Below, piece after piece: positions 16,970 through 25,462 of a DNA stretch of 51,671 bases. Location: NCBI GenBank assembly GCA_016792865.1, contig JAEUMJ010000069.1, forward strand, positions 1-51,671. Direction: 5' to 3'. Every line of letters begins with the position of its first letter. Position 1 is the first letter of the stretch. This stretch comes from Hyphomicrobiales bacterium (GTDB taxonomy: Bacteria > Pseudomonadota > Alphaproteobacteria > Rhizobiales > Aestuariivirgaceae). The position numbers were made by a program, and so were the translations under genes. The notes beneath the pieces are model-generated. The model was not told where the DNA came from and did not search any database. It saw only the letters and a program-made list of their open reading frames with translations.

Positions 16970-17444
16970 TGTGCAGGTGTCCTTTTGGCTGGCCAGGGTG
17001 AATGCGGCAATGCGGCCCCGGCAAGAAGCCATACGCAGCAGGGGCGATCCATGATCCACGTCAAGCCCTTCCACGTTGCAAAAAAACGCAACACCACCTC
17101 CGCATTCAGAAAGCACAACGATGGGTCGCCGTTGGGCATTGCCGCGCACTTCCTCCGTGTGCTGACGGACCCGGCAAGCGCAGAAGATGCAGCCAGGGTA
17201 CCCATGCATCAAATTTTATCGAATGCCCAAACCTCGTATTCAGCCTTAGCGAAAACGCTTAACGGCGGGGTGGCCGCATTGATCCCTTTTAAACGAACTG
17301 GCTCCATAGACCAGTGACGTGGATCGCCCTGACGCGCTCCGGGCCGGGCATGATGCCGGGTCTCGCCTCCGGACAGCCCGGAATGTGCCCCCTCATCGCT
17401 GAACATTCGCGGGCCGGATGAGTGCCCGCCAGAAGGCCAGAGTC
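16970..17444. other. Gene-free stretch between divergent genes
   Basis: These 475 bases separate the DUF411 gene and the signalling operon. Frames that cross it have no ribosome site and no recognisable content. The part near 17210-17310 is AT-richer than its surroundings and probably holds the promoter of the signalling operon (for example TTGATC at 17279), but no full -35/-10 pair is convincing. Small inverted repeats are present (GTTGC...GCAAC near 17080); none looks like a terminator. Confidence 0.4.
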
Positions 17445-17945
17445 ATGCTCAGACGTATCTTTCTCGCCGGCGCCATCGCGCTTCTCCTTCCCTCCTCCAG
17501 CTTCGCACTCGACAAGCCCAAGGGCGATGTCGTGCTGCGGGTGACAGGCAATGTCGCTCACCACAACGACGGCAAGGCCGCCGCATTTGATCTCGAGATG
17601 CTGGAAGCCCTGAAGGGCCGCAAGGCCAGCATGGAAACACCATGGACCAAGGGCCAGACCGAGTTCCAGGGCCCGCTTCTCCGCGCCGTTCTTGAAGCCT
17701 CGGGCGCGGAAGGAAAACTGCTGAAGGTCAAGGCCATCAACGACTACACCTCAGATGTGCCCATCGCCGATGCCCGCGATTTCGACACCATTCTCGCCGT
17801 TCGCATGAACAGCAAGCTCATGTCGGTGCGCGAAAAAGGTCCGCTGTTCCTGATCTATCCCTTCGACACCCATCCGGAACTCTACAACGAAAAATACTTC
17901 TCGCGGTCTGTATGGCAGATCATGGAAGTCGAGGTCGTGAATTGA
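17445..17945 (+). CDS. Periplasmic molybdopterin-fold (SUOX-like) protein lacking cysteine
   Basis: A 166-residue exported protein. Residues 1-20 are a Sec signal (LRRIFLAGAIALLLPSSSFA). The mature part has the pattern of small oxidoreductase molybdopterin-binding-domain proteins: VLRVTGNV, FDLEMLEAL, GPLLRAVLEASGA, INDYTSDVPIAD and a C-terminal GPLFLIYPFD...SRSVWQIMEVEV. Catalytic sulfite-oxidase-type domains use a cysteine as molybdenum ligand, but this protein has no cysteine. It is thus unlikely to be a normal molybdoenzyme and may be a ligand-sensing partner. Its stop overlaps the TTG start of the kinase gene, which indicates a joint function. The ATG at 17445 is preferred over 17418 because of AAGG upstream and signal-peptide length. 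Confidence 0.75.
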   Translation: MLRRIFLAGAIALLLPSSSFALDKPKGDVVLRVTGNVAHHNDGKAAAFDLEMLEALKGRKASMETPWTKGQTEFQGPLLRAVLEASGAEGKLLKVKAINDYTSDVPIADARDFDTILAVRMNSKLMSVREKGPLFLIYPFDTHPELYNEKYFSRSVWQIMEVEVVN

Positions 17946-20137
17946 CCGACCCCATTGCCAGAAGCCAGGATGCCGTTCGGCTTGCCAGCAAGGCGGCCAA
18001 GGTCCTGCTGATCTCGTCAGCAATCCTGCTTCTGGCACTGGCTGCCATCTTCGCGACCATCATCGCACGACAGGATTCGCTGCGGGACAGCATCCGCGAA
18101 GACAGGCTGTGGGCCACCTACCAGTTCGACCGGGAAGCGCGCACACTCGACAACCTGATCGATCACTATGTCCTGAGCCCGGTCGTTCCGGCGCCAAGAC
18201 CACAAGAGCTGGGCAAGCGCTACGATATTCTCTACTCCCGGCTCACCCTGCTGGAAGAGGCGAGCTTCGACGAAAAACGTGCGTCGCTGGGCGGCACCGA
18301 ACAGGAGCGGCAGGAGGCGCGCGCGCTCACGCTTGGGATGCAGGAATTCTTTGACGGCCTCGTACAGGGCAGGATGCCGTCCAATGCCGACATTCTGGCC
18401 ACCCGCGAGAAATCGAGTCGCCTGTCGCAAGTCACGGGCGAACTGCTGAACAAGACCAATGCCGCTGTCTCCGAAGCCCGGACGGCGGAGCGCGACGAGA
18501 TCCTCTCGCTGCAACGGTTCTCGGCGATCATCGTGGTGACGATCTGCTTCACCATCGGCCTCCTCATTCTCAGCCTGTTGCGGCAGGTGAAGCTCTTCAA
18601 GTTGACCAGCCAGGAACTGGGCCGCACCACTGCAACGCTGGGCGAGGCTTATGCGTTGGCGGAAGCGGGTAACCGCGCCAAGTCGGAATTCATGGCAACC
18701 ATCGGCCATGAGATCCGCACGCCCCTGAATGCCATTCTGGGATTGTCGGAACTGCTGTCCTATGCCCGGCTCTCGCCCGCCGACCACGAAAGTGTTGCCG
18801 CCATCAACAGTTCCGGAACCGCACTCCTGGAGATCATCAACGAGATCCTGGATTTCACCAAGCTGGAAGCGGGTCCGATGTCGCGAGAACAACTGCCTTA
18901 CCAGCCCGTGGCGCTGGCGACCGAACTCATCCGCGTCATGCGCTCGCGGGCGGAGGCAAAGCGCACACGGATTGATCTCGTCTGCGACGGCATTGACGAG
19001 AATGCCTGGTACATGGGCGATCCCACCCATATCCGTCGCATTCTCTTCAACCTTCTCGGCAACGCGATCAAGTTCACCGACAACGGCATCATCCGCCTCA
19101 GCATCAGGGCCGGTGAAGCGGGCAAGATGCATTTCGCCGTCGTCGATACCGGCATCGGCATTCCCGAAAGCGCGCGCAGCAAGCTGTTCCAGCCCTTCAG
19201 CCAGGTGGACAGCTCGACCAGCCGTCGCTTCGGTGGAACCGGCCTTGGCCTTGCCATCTGCAAGCGCATTGTCGAGGAACTGGGTGGCAGCATCGGCGTG
19301 GAGAGTTCTCCCGGCATCGGCAGCCAGTTCTGGTTCGACGTTCCCGCCGCGGTGGCTGATGCACCGGAGCCGGAGAGGACCCCGCCCGCGCCCGCGCCCG
19401 CGCCATCGCCCGCCCGCGGCCTGCACATCCTCGTGGCCGAAGATCATCCGATGAATCGCGATGTCATCCGCCAGTTCCTCGAAAAGCTGGATCAGTCTGC
19501 CGATGTCGTCACGGATGGCGCGGAGGCGGTGGCTGCGGTCATGCGCCGGCACTATGACCTCGTCATCATGGACATGCAGATGCCGGTCATGGATGGCATC
19601 GAAGCCACCCGCAACATGCGGAAGCTGGGCATCAACGTTCCGATTGTGGCACTCACCGCCAATGCCAGCGACAGCGACAGGGACGCCTGCATTGAAGCGG
19701 GCATGAACGGCTTTGAATCGAAACCCATATCGCTGGCAGCCCTTTCCGGCATGTTGCGCAGGTTCGGCAGCATGGATGGGGCGGAGGCTGGCACGTCCGC
19801 AAGCGCCGCGCCCGCCGCCGCAACGGGAAAGATTCACCGCATCGATGAGTTGCGCAGCGTCGTGGGCGAAGACGGCGTTCAGGCGCTGATCGGCGCCTTC
19901 ACCGGGGAGTTGCCGCGCCTCATGACCAAGCTCCATGCGGCGGTGACTGAGGGAAATGCAGGCGAGATTGATCTCGCACTTCACACGATCAAGGGTTCCG
20001 CCGCCAATCTGGGCCTGAGCACGCTCTCTGATCTGGCGCAGTCACTCCGGGGCCTGCCGCCGGAGCGGATCGACATCGGGCAGGTGGAAGCCGAGTGCAG
20101 CCGCGCCGTGGGTGCGCTCAACCAGCAAGCGGCATGA
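17942..20137 (+). CDS. Hybrid sensor histidine kinase (HisKA-HATPase-REC-HPt)
   Basis: A 731-residue inner-membrane phosphorelay kinase. TM1 is at about residues 18-42 and TM2 at about 195-217. The roughly 150 residues between them form a helical periplasmic sensor region. Then come HisKA with His 256 in MATIGHEIRTPLNA, HATPase with NLLGNAIKFTDNG and GTGLGLAICKR, a Pro/Ala linker, a receiver with Asp 544 in IMDMQMPVMDG, and a C-terminal HPt with His 681 in LHTIKGSAANLG. All catalytic residues are present. The TTG start overlaps the stop of the upstream gene (TTGA), with GAGG upstream. The output partner is most likely the HD-GYP regulator 11 bases downstream. Confidence 0.9.
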   Translation: MTDPIARSQDAVRLASKAAKVLLISSAILLLALAAIFATIIARQDSLRDSIREDRLWATYQFDREARTLDNLIDHYVLSPVVPAPRPQELGKRYDILYSRLTLLEEASFDEKRASLGGTEQERQEARALTLGMQEFFDGLVQGRMPSNADILATREKSSRLSQVTGELLNKTNAAVSEARTAERDEILSLQRFSAIIVVTICFTIGLLILSLLRQVKLFKLTSQELGRTTATLGEAYALAEAGNRAKSEFMATIGHEIRTPLNAILGLSELLSYARLSPADHESVAAINSSGTALLEIINEILDFTKLEAGPMSREQLPYQPVALATELIRVMRSRAEAKRTRIDLVCDGIDENAWYMGDPTHIRRILFNLLGNAIKFTDNGIIRLSIRAGEAGKMHFAVVDTGIGIPESARSKLFQPFSQVDSSTSRRFGGTGLGLAICKRIVEELGGSIGVESSPGIGSQFWFDVPAAVADAPEPERTPPAPAPAPSPARGLHILVAEDHPMNRDVIRQFLEKLDQSADVVTDGAEAVAAVMRRHYDLVIMDMQMPVMDGIEATRNMRKLGINVPIVALTANASDSDRDACIEAGMNGFESKPISLAALSGMLRRFGSMDGAEAGTSASAAPAAATGKIHRIDELRSVVGEDGVQALIGAFTGELPRLMTKLHAAVTEGNAGEIDLALHTIKGSAANLGLSTLSDLAQSLRGLPPERIDIGQVEAECSRAVGALNQQAA

Positions 20138-20148
20138 TGGAGGGTAAG

Positions 20149-21210
20149 ATGACCGCCAAGAGAACGGTCGTCGTGGTGGACGACGACAAGACCAACCTGA
20201 TGCTGATGGAAATGCTGTTCCGCAGCTTTGCCGACTATCAAGTGCTCACCTTCTCCAGCGCGCTGCAAGCCCTGACCTCGCTGGTGACGCAGGACTTCGA
20301 AGTCGCCATTGTCGACTACATGATGCCCGAAATGGACGGCATTTCATTCGTGAAGCAATTGCGCATGCAGGAGCGCCACGCCGACAAGCCCATCGTGATG
20401 GTGACCGCCGACAAGGAAGCGGACGTGCGCCTCGCCGCGCTCGATGCGGGGGCCGTGGATTTTCTCCAGAAGCCCATCGAACCGATCGAGTTCCGCGTGC
20501 GCATGAAGAACCTGCTGCGGCTCTCCGAAGCCCAGCGCAAGCTCTCCGACCGTGCCGCCTGGCTGAATTCGGAAGTGGAAAAGGCCACGCAGTCGCTGCG
20601 GGAGCGCGAGGAAGAGATCATCGGCAGGCTCTCGCGGGCCGCCGGTTACAAGGACATGGAAACAGCCCTCCACACGTTCCGCGTCGCACGCTATTGCTCG
20701 GCACTTGCCCGGCAGCTGGGTGAGAGTCCCGAATTCTGCCGCGATATCCAGCTTGCCGCGCCCATGCATGACATCGGCAAGGTGGGGATCGGCGATTCAA
20801 TTCTCGGCAAGCCTGGGGCATTGACCGATGAGGAGCGCGAGGAAATGAAGAAGCACACGCTGATCGGTGCCGAAATCCTTGCCAATTCAAGCTGCGACCT
20901 CCTGCATCTTGCTGCCGAGATTGCGCTCACCCATCACGAACGCTGGGATGGCCGTGGTTATCCCATGGGAAAGGCCGGAGAGAACATTCCGCGGTCCGGA
21001 CGCATTGCGGCGGTGGCCGATGTCTTCGATGCGCTGACCACGGAGCGCCCCTACAAGGATGCCTGGCCGGCGGAGCGCGCCTTCCTGTATCTGCGCGAGC
21101 AGGCAGGGCGGCAGTTCGATCCCGCCTGCGTGGAAGCCTTCGAACGCTGCAAGGACGAAATCCTTTCCATCATGCGCTCCGATCCCGATGCCCATGCGAT
21201 TGCGGCCTAG
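20149..21210 (+). CDS. Response regulator with HD-GYP phosphodiesterase domain
   Basis: A 353-residue cytoplasmic protein. Residues about 5-125 form a receiver with the acidic pocket VVVDDD and phospho-acceptor Asp 56 in IVDYMMPEMDG. Residues about 160-345 form an HD-GYP domain with MHDIGKVGIGD (His 207, Asp 208), HHERWDGRGYP and the IAAVADVFDALT helix. Such domains hydrolyse cyclic-di-GMP. All key residues are present, so activity is expected, controlled by phosphorylation from the upstream hybrid kinase. The ATG at 20149 has GGAGGG five bases upstream; ATGs at 20134 and 20137 overlap the kinase stop but lack a site. It is the last gene of the operon. Confidence 0.9.
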   Translation: MTAKRTVVVVDDDKTNLMLMEMLFRSFADYQVLTFSSALQALTSLVTQDFEVAIVDYMMPEMDGISFVKQLRMQERHADKPIVMVTADKEADVRLAALDAGAVDFLQKPIEPIEFRVRMKNLLRLSEAQRKLSDRAAWLNSEVEKATQSLREREEEIIGRLSRAAGYKDMETALHTFRVARYCSALARQLGESPEFCRDIQLAAPMHDIGKVGIGDSILGKPGALTDEEREEMKKHTLIGAEILANSSCDLLHLAAEIALTHHERWDGRGYPMGKAGENIPRSGRIAAVADVFDALTTERPYKDAWPAERAFLYLREQAGRQFDPACVEAFERCKDEILSIMRSDPDAHAIAA

Positions 21211-21220
21211 GCCGAAAGGG

Positions 21221-21336
21221 TCGCAGGGCAATGCAGCGACGTGTGCGAGACCCGTTCGGGCCACCTTCTCCTGACGGGGGCGTTACAGGAGACGGTGGCA
21301 GAGCAGACCATCTTGTGTCACCACATTGCCCTGCGA
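21221..21336. repeat. Nested long-range inverted repeat, possible structured RNA or element
   Basis: A perfect 13-base outer stem pairs TCGCAGGGCAATG (21221-21233) with CATTGCCCTGCGA (21324-21336). Inside it, CCACC-T-TCTCCTG (21261-21273) pairs with CAGGAGA-C-GGTGG (21286-21298), twelve pairs around one mismatch. No protein frame fits, and no T-run follows. It lies between convergent genes. It could be the 3' end of the signalling operon, a small RNA or a short mobile palindromic element. Confidence 0.5.
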
Positions 21337-21343
21337 TTTCAGG

Positions 21344-21358
21344 CGGCCGTAGCGGCCG
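21344..21358. terminator. GC-rich hairpin between convergent genes
   Basis: CGGCCG-TAG-CGGCCG forms a six-pair hairpin with a three-base loop, two bases beyond the stop of the minus-strand small-protein gene. It reads the same on both strands and lacks a T-run, so it is only a possible two-way terminator. Confidence 0.35.
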
Positions 21359-21360
21359 GA

Positions 21361-21657
21361 TCACCTTGCCAAGAACCACGCATTCGCATCTTCGACGCGG
21401 TAGCGGTTGCTGCGCGGCAGCAGCGCTTCACAGGCGCCGTCGTTCTGGCACAGCAGCTTTTCGGTGCGGTTCTGCATGCGCAGGCGGAAGAGAAGGCCAC
21501 GATCTGTGTCTTCCGAACTGCACAGGGCATTGCGTGCGCAGAGGGAACGGTATTGCTGCAGCAAGTCAGAGGAGGCGCTGGCGTGAGAGCCTGTCCCCGT
21601 CGTGACGAGAAACGCCGACATGCACAATGCGAGCAGGGTTTTGCGGTGGGATGTCAT
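21361..21657 (-). CDS. Small exported protein of unknown function
   Basis: A 98-residue protein I do not recognise. Residues 1-29 look like a Sec signal peptide (TLLALCMSAFLVTTGTGSHA). The mature part is helical and polar and has four cysteines (LCARNALCSS, LLCQNDGACEALL) spaced as two pairs, suggesting two disulfides in the periplasm. The ATG at 21657 has AAGGA close upstream; an in-frame ATG at 21714 would place 19 residues before the signal and is less likely. It stands between the signalling operon and the cyclase gene. Nothing in the context gives it a function. Confidence 0.62.
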   Translation of the reverse strand: MTSHRKTLLALCMSAFLVTTGTGSHASASSDLLQQYRSLCARNALCSSEDTDRGLLFRLRMQNRTEKLLCQNDGACEALLPRSNRYRVEDANAWFLAR

Positions 21658-21774
21658 TTCCTTGTTCTCCTGGGCAGTGCCCGTTTCGCCAGCCTTGCGA
21701 CGAAGGATGAACAAGCTTGAGGCTTCTGTCTGTGAACTGCTTCACATCGGCTGATTCCTGCCGACAGCGTGAGA

Positions 21775-23556
21775 TCAGGGAATTCCCACCGCCCGCAGGT
21801 CGGCGACAAACTGGTCCGACAGCGCCTTGTCACGGAACGGCCCTGACCTGGCCCACTCTGCCGCCGTGAAGGCAGGATCGAGAAGCAGCACCGTTGCTGC
21901 CGCCTCCGCTCCGTCACGCTGCCGGCCCTGACGGTTCAGCGCGACGGAAAGGCCGATCCAGGCACGCACATAACCGGGGTGATGTTGCAGCACTTCCCGG
22001 TAGATTCGTTCGGCTTCCTCCACATCGCCCACGGCGAGGCAGGAGAGGCCGAGATTGGAGGCAATCCAAGCCGGTGCATGGGCGCTCAGGGAAAGGGCGC
22101 GGGTGTAGGAGGTGATGGCCGCGTCATGCTTGCCCATGAGATCACGCAATGCACCCTGATAACCCACCATCTCCGGGCTGTACGGAACGAGATCGACAGC
22201 CTTCTGCATGGCATCTTCCGCTTCCGGCCAGCGGTCCTGAAAATAGTGGAGGAAGCCCTGCAATCCGCAGGCATCGGGATGATCGGGCGCGATCCGGTTC
22301 ACGGCCTGACAGAGGCTTTCCGCCTCGCTGATCGATGTCTCGCTGTTGCGGCTCCATCCAAGGCGGACCTCGTCGAGATAGCAGAAGGCAAGTGCAACCG
22401 AAGCACTGAGATAGCCCGGATCGAGCTTCAGGGCCTCGCGGTAAAGTTCCTTCGCCTTTTCATGGCCCTGCCGCGTGAAGCGCCGCTCCATGTCGCGGGC
22501 CATCTGGAAGAGTTCCCATGCCTTGCCCGACTTCGCACCCCGGCGCCAAAGCCGGACCTGCTCTCCGTCCGTCAGGTGAAGCTGCAACGCCGAGACGATT
22601 TCCTGCGAGATCTGGTCCTGCACATCGAAGGAATGGTTGAGATCGCATTCGAAGCGGTCCGTCCACACGGTTGTGCCATCGGCACTGGACACGAGTCGCG
22701 CGATGATCCGGAGAAAGGGGCCCCTGCCCTGTACCGCACCGGAAAGGACATAATCATGCGGCACCGGAACCTGACCTGCAGGATCGGTCACCGTCACGGT
22801 GTTGCCGAGACGGGAAAGGATGAGCCGCACCTCTTCCACCAGGGCTTCGCCGAACAGCGCACCCTTGCGGGTGCGGTTGATGTTGCTGAAACTCTCAAGC
22901 CGCAGCACGGGCTTTCGCAGCCGCTTCAGGAGCTTGGGCGAAGTGCTGTGTTTCGTTTCCGACTGGCGGATGAAGGCGTCGTAATCCGCGAGGATGGCGC
23001 GATGGACCGGTATGGGCCGGTCGATGTTCTTGAGCTTCTTCGTGCCCAGGTCTTCGACAATCAGGTTCGCCGGCACCGCAAGATTCTCGAAACCGTCCGT
23101 GAAATAGATCTCCCCCGGTGCCGCAAGGGCCTGCAAGCGAGCCGCCACGTTGATGGCATTGCCGAACAGGTCGTCACCGATGGCATAGATCTCGCCATGC
23201 GCGATTCCGATCTTCCAGTGACCGGCGTTGGGAATCTGCGATTTCTTGTGATGCTCCAGCAGGCGCTCCTGCGCCCATGCCGCAGCCTCAAGCGCCTCCC
23301 CGAAATTCTCGAAGGTCGAGAGAACGAAGTCCCCCGGCGTCTGCAGGACCTGGCCGCTTTTCCGCCTGATGCAATTCGAGAGGATGGACCGGGTCTTGCG
23401 TAACACCGCAATGCCAGTCGAGACATCGCGATGCATCAGCTCGCTGTATGCCACCAGGTCGGCGGTGAGCACGGTGAGCTTCCGGCCGATGCCGGACAGA
23501 TACTCCCCCGAAATTTCCGGAAGGTCGTCGTCTCTCATGGAAGAACGCGCGGCCAT
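21775..23556 (-). CDS. Class III adenylate/guanylate cyclase with C-terminal TPR region
   Basis: A 593-residue cytoplasmic protein. Residues about 25-190 form a class III cyclase domain. The two metal-binding aspartates are Asp 33 (LTADLVAYS) and Asp 76 (TPGDFVLSTF), and the transition-state residues are Asn 136 and Arg 140 (GNAINVAARLQ). A loop IGIAHGEIYAIGDDLFG is normal for the bacterial group, so activity is expected. Residues about 220-330 resemble the linker domain of such proteins, and residues about 345-590 are helical TPR repeats, a likely protein-interaction sensor. It is divergent from the YcaO gene and lies 3.4 kb from a CRP-type regulator. cAMP is the likely product; cGMP cannot be ruled out. 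Confidence 0.87.
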   Translation of the reverse strand: MAARSSMRDDDLPEISGEYLSGIGRKLTVLTADLVAYSELMHRDVSTGIAVLRKTRSILSNCIRRKSGQVLQTPGDFVLSTFENFGEALEAAAWAQERLLEHHKKSQIPNAGHWKIGIAHGEIYAIGDDLFGNAINVAARLQALAAPGEIYFTDGFENLAVPANLIVEDLGTKKLKNIDRPIPVHRAILADYDAFIRQSETKHSTSPKLLKRLRKPVLRLESFSNINRTRKGALFGEALVEEVRLILSRLGNTVTVTDPAGQVPVPHDYVLSGAVQGRGPFLRIIARLVSSADGTTVWTDRFECDLNHSFDVQDQISQEIVSALQLHLTDGEQVRLWRRGAKSGKAWELFQMARDMERRFTRQGHEKAKELYREALKLDPGYLSASVALAFCYLDEVRLGWSRNSETSISEAESLCQAVNRIAPDHPDACGLQGFLHYFQDRWPEAEDAMQKAVDLVPYSPEMVGYQGALRDLMGKHDAAITSYTRALSLSAHAPAWIASNLGLSCLAVGDVEEAERIYREVLQHHPGYVRAWIGLSVALNRQGRQRDGAEAAATVLLLDPAFTAAEWARSGPFRDKALSDQFVADLRAVGIP

Positions 23557-23637
23557 GGATGTTCCACTTGTGGGCTGGTGGCCGCTTCTATACCATCACC
23601 ATTCCGGCGCGTCGATCAACGACTATGAGGCACCTGA

Positions 23638-24837
23638 ATGCCCCATGACGGTACCGCACTGTCCAACGTCATTGAACGCCTCCATCACATCGAGGTCGGA
23701 AACGGCTGCCCGTTCCACATTGCGGCAGCGGTGCTGAAACCCGATGCCTGGGGACGGCGCCGTGTGGTGAGCGGGAGGGGCCTGAGTGCCGATGAAGCGG
23801 CCCGCAATTGCCTTTTCGAGGCGGAGGAACGGCAGGGCGCGGTTTTCTCCGGGGATCATCCGACCCTGCGCGGTTCGGCCCGCAACCTTGAAGATGAAGC
23901 CGTAAATCCGTCACGACTCCTGCAGATCTCTGCGGCACAGTATCTCTCGCGCCATGACTGGAACGCCGCCGTTCCGGCAGACCATGCCCTGCCCGGTCCA
24001 TTCGACGAGCAGGCGGATGTCACATGGGTGGTGGCTTCATCGCTGCTCACCGGCCGGAGGACACTCGTGCCGGCGGCGTGTTGTTGGCTCGGATTCCCCC
24101 GCGCACTGGAAGAGGGTTTTCCGGTGCCGGATTCAAGCGGACTTGCCGCGGGGCCTGATCGGGATGATGCCATCGCGCGGGCAGTGGCCGAATGCGTGGA
24201 GCGGGATGCTGTCTCGATCTGGTGGTACAATCGCGTTGCAAGGCCCTCTGCCGCACTCACCGCTCGCGATCTCGCCGTCTGGCAGCCCTTCTCCGCGTGG
24301 GTCAGGCGCTGTGGCCGCCGCTGGTGGCTGTTGGACCTGACCCATGATCTGGCCCTGCCCGTTGTCGCGGCAGTGTCCTGCGATGAGCAGGGTTCGGCTC
24401 TTTCCCTCGGCTTTGGCTGTGCGCCCGACCTTGCCACAGCCGCCACCCAGGCCATGGGGGAACTGGTTCAGTTCGAGATGACGAGGCGGACACTCCGCAT
24501 CGAGGGCGAAGGCGCATATCCTCACCTTGTCTCATGGTGTTCCACGACAAGACTCCGCGACAATGAATTCCTCTCCCCCTCTGACGGGGCGCCTCGCATG
24601 CAAGCGCGCGGGTGGACGGCAGTGGATGCCCTCCGCCATGCCGGGCTTGAGGCCCATGTGGTTGATTGTCCCGGCCGTCGGAACGACGTGAAGATCGTTC
24701 GCGTGCTCGTGCCCGGCCTGAGGTCGATCTGGCCCCGCCTTGCACCGGGCCGCCTCTATGATGTTCCGGTGGCGCTGGGCTGGCGGGAAAAACCACTGGC
24801 AGAAACCGAACTCAATCCCGTTCCGATGCTTTACTAG
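23638..24837 (+). CDS. Stand-alone YcaO-family ATP-dependent cyclodehydratase-like enzyme
   Basis: A 399-residue YcaO protein. This family uses ATP to activate a backbone amide and makes azolines, thioamides or amidines. The three ATP/Mg motifs are intact: EAEER (Glu 61 to Arg 65), AECVERDA (Glu 185, Glu 188, Arg 189) preceded by SSGLAAGPDRDDAI, and GELVQ (Glu 275, Gln 278). The C-terminus ends NPVPMLY, a partial form of the proline-rich tail seen in azoline-forming members. No E1-like partner, TfuA or dehydrogenase gene is adjacent. The ATG has GAGG seven bases upstream. It is followed 26 bases later by a GNAT acetyltransferase, probably in one operon. The substrate is unknown; the neighbouring 128-residue protein is a candidate. 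Confidence 0.88.
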   Translation: MPHDGTALSNVIERLHHIEVGNGCPFHIAAAVLKPDAWGRRRVVSGRGLSADEAARNCLFEAEERQGAVFSGDHPTLRGSARNLEDEAVNPSRLLQISAAQYLSRHDWNAAVPADHALPGPFDEQADVTWVVASSLLTGRRTLVPAACCWLGFPRALEEGFPVPDSSGLAAGPDRDDAIARAVAECVERDAVSIWWYNRVARPSAALTARDLAVWQPFSAWVRRCGRRWWLLDLTHDLALPVVAAVSCDEQGSALSLGFGCAPDLATAATQAMGELVQFEMTRRTLRIEGEGAYPHLVSWCSTTRLRDNEFLSPSDGAPRMQARGWTAVDALRHAGLEAHVVDCPGRRNDVKIVRVLVPGLRSIWPRLAPGRLYDVPVALGWREKPLAETELNPVPMLY

Positions 24838-24863
24838 AAAGGAATACCCGGAAAGGACACCAG

Positions 24864-25451
24864 ATGCCCGTGCGGTTGCGCCCAGCGAGGAAAGGGGATG
24901 CGGCCCAGCTTGCCGTTCTGATGGACATTGCAAGCCAAGGGCTTGTGTCGCATCTCTGGAGCAGCCTGGCCCTGCCCGGCGAGTCACCCTTCGAGATCGG
25001 CCGTAGCAGGATCATTGAACGTTCGGCGCTTCCTTCGCACTACTCGAACTGGACCGTTGCGGAAGTGTCGGGTGATGTGGCTGCCGCTTCGGCGGGCTAC
25101 CGGGTGCCGGACCCCTATGACGCGGATGACAGCGGCGAACTGCCCGACGCCTATGCGCCGCTCCTCGAACTTGAGGCGCTGGCCTCCGGTGACTGGTTCC
25201 TCGCCGTGCTTGCCGTGTTTCCGGAATTCCGCCGCCGAGGGCTGGCGAAACGCATGCTGCTTGCGGCGGAGGTGGAAGCGAAACGCAGCGGCGCCAGGTC
25301 AATCGCCCTGACGGTGAGCCGGGCGAACAGCATGGCGCGGGAGCTTTACCTGCAATCGGGCTTCATCGAGACGGCACGGCGCAAGCGGGTGTTCCTGGGC
25401 GGCGCCGGTCGCTGCGACGATGAATGGCTGCTGCTGCGGAAGTCACTCTGA
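24864..25451 (+). CDS. GNAT-family N-acetyltransferase
   Basis: A 195-residue acetyltransferase. The fold is visible as an N-terminal LRPARKGDAAQLAVLM strand-helix, a central FLAVLAVFPEFRRRGLAKRM holding the acetyl-CoA pyrophosphate loop (RRRGLA), and the C-terminal VSRANSMARELYLQSGF segment. It is cytoplasmic and complete. The ATG at 24864 follows GGAAAGGA. It lies 26 bases after the YcaO stop in the same direction, so it may modify the same substrate or protect against the product, as acetyltransferases do in several peptide-modification clusters. That pairing is inference. The gene converges on the small-protein gene with only 11 bases between stops. Confidence 0.83.
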   Translation: MPVRLRPARKGDAAQLAVLMDIASQGLVSHLWSSLALPGESPFEIGRSRIIERSALPSHYSNWTVAEVSGDVAAASAGYRVPDPYDADDSGELPDAYAPLLELEALASGDWFLAVLAVFPEFRRRGLAKRMLLAAEVEAKRSGARSIALTVSRANSMARELYLQSGFIETARRKRVFLGGAGRCDDEWLLLRKSL

Positions 25452-25462
25452 GGCGGAGCGCC

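Noticed and set aside
17079-17096. GTTGC...GCAAC repeat and an AGCG-AAAA-CGCT hairpin near 17250
   Set aside because: Arms of four or five bases are too short to rise above chance in 475 bases.
18017-19984. A 655-codon open frame antisense to the hybrid kinase
   Set aside because: Same codon-shadow pattern; the opposite strand has all kinase motifs in order.
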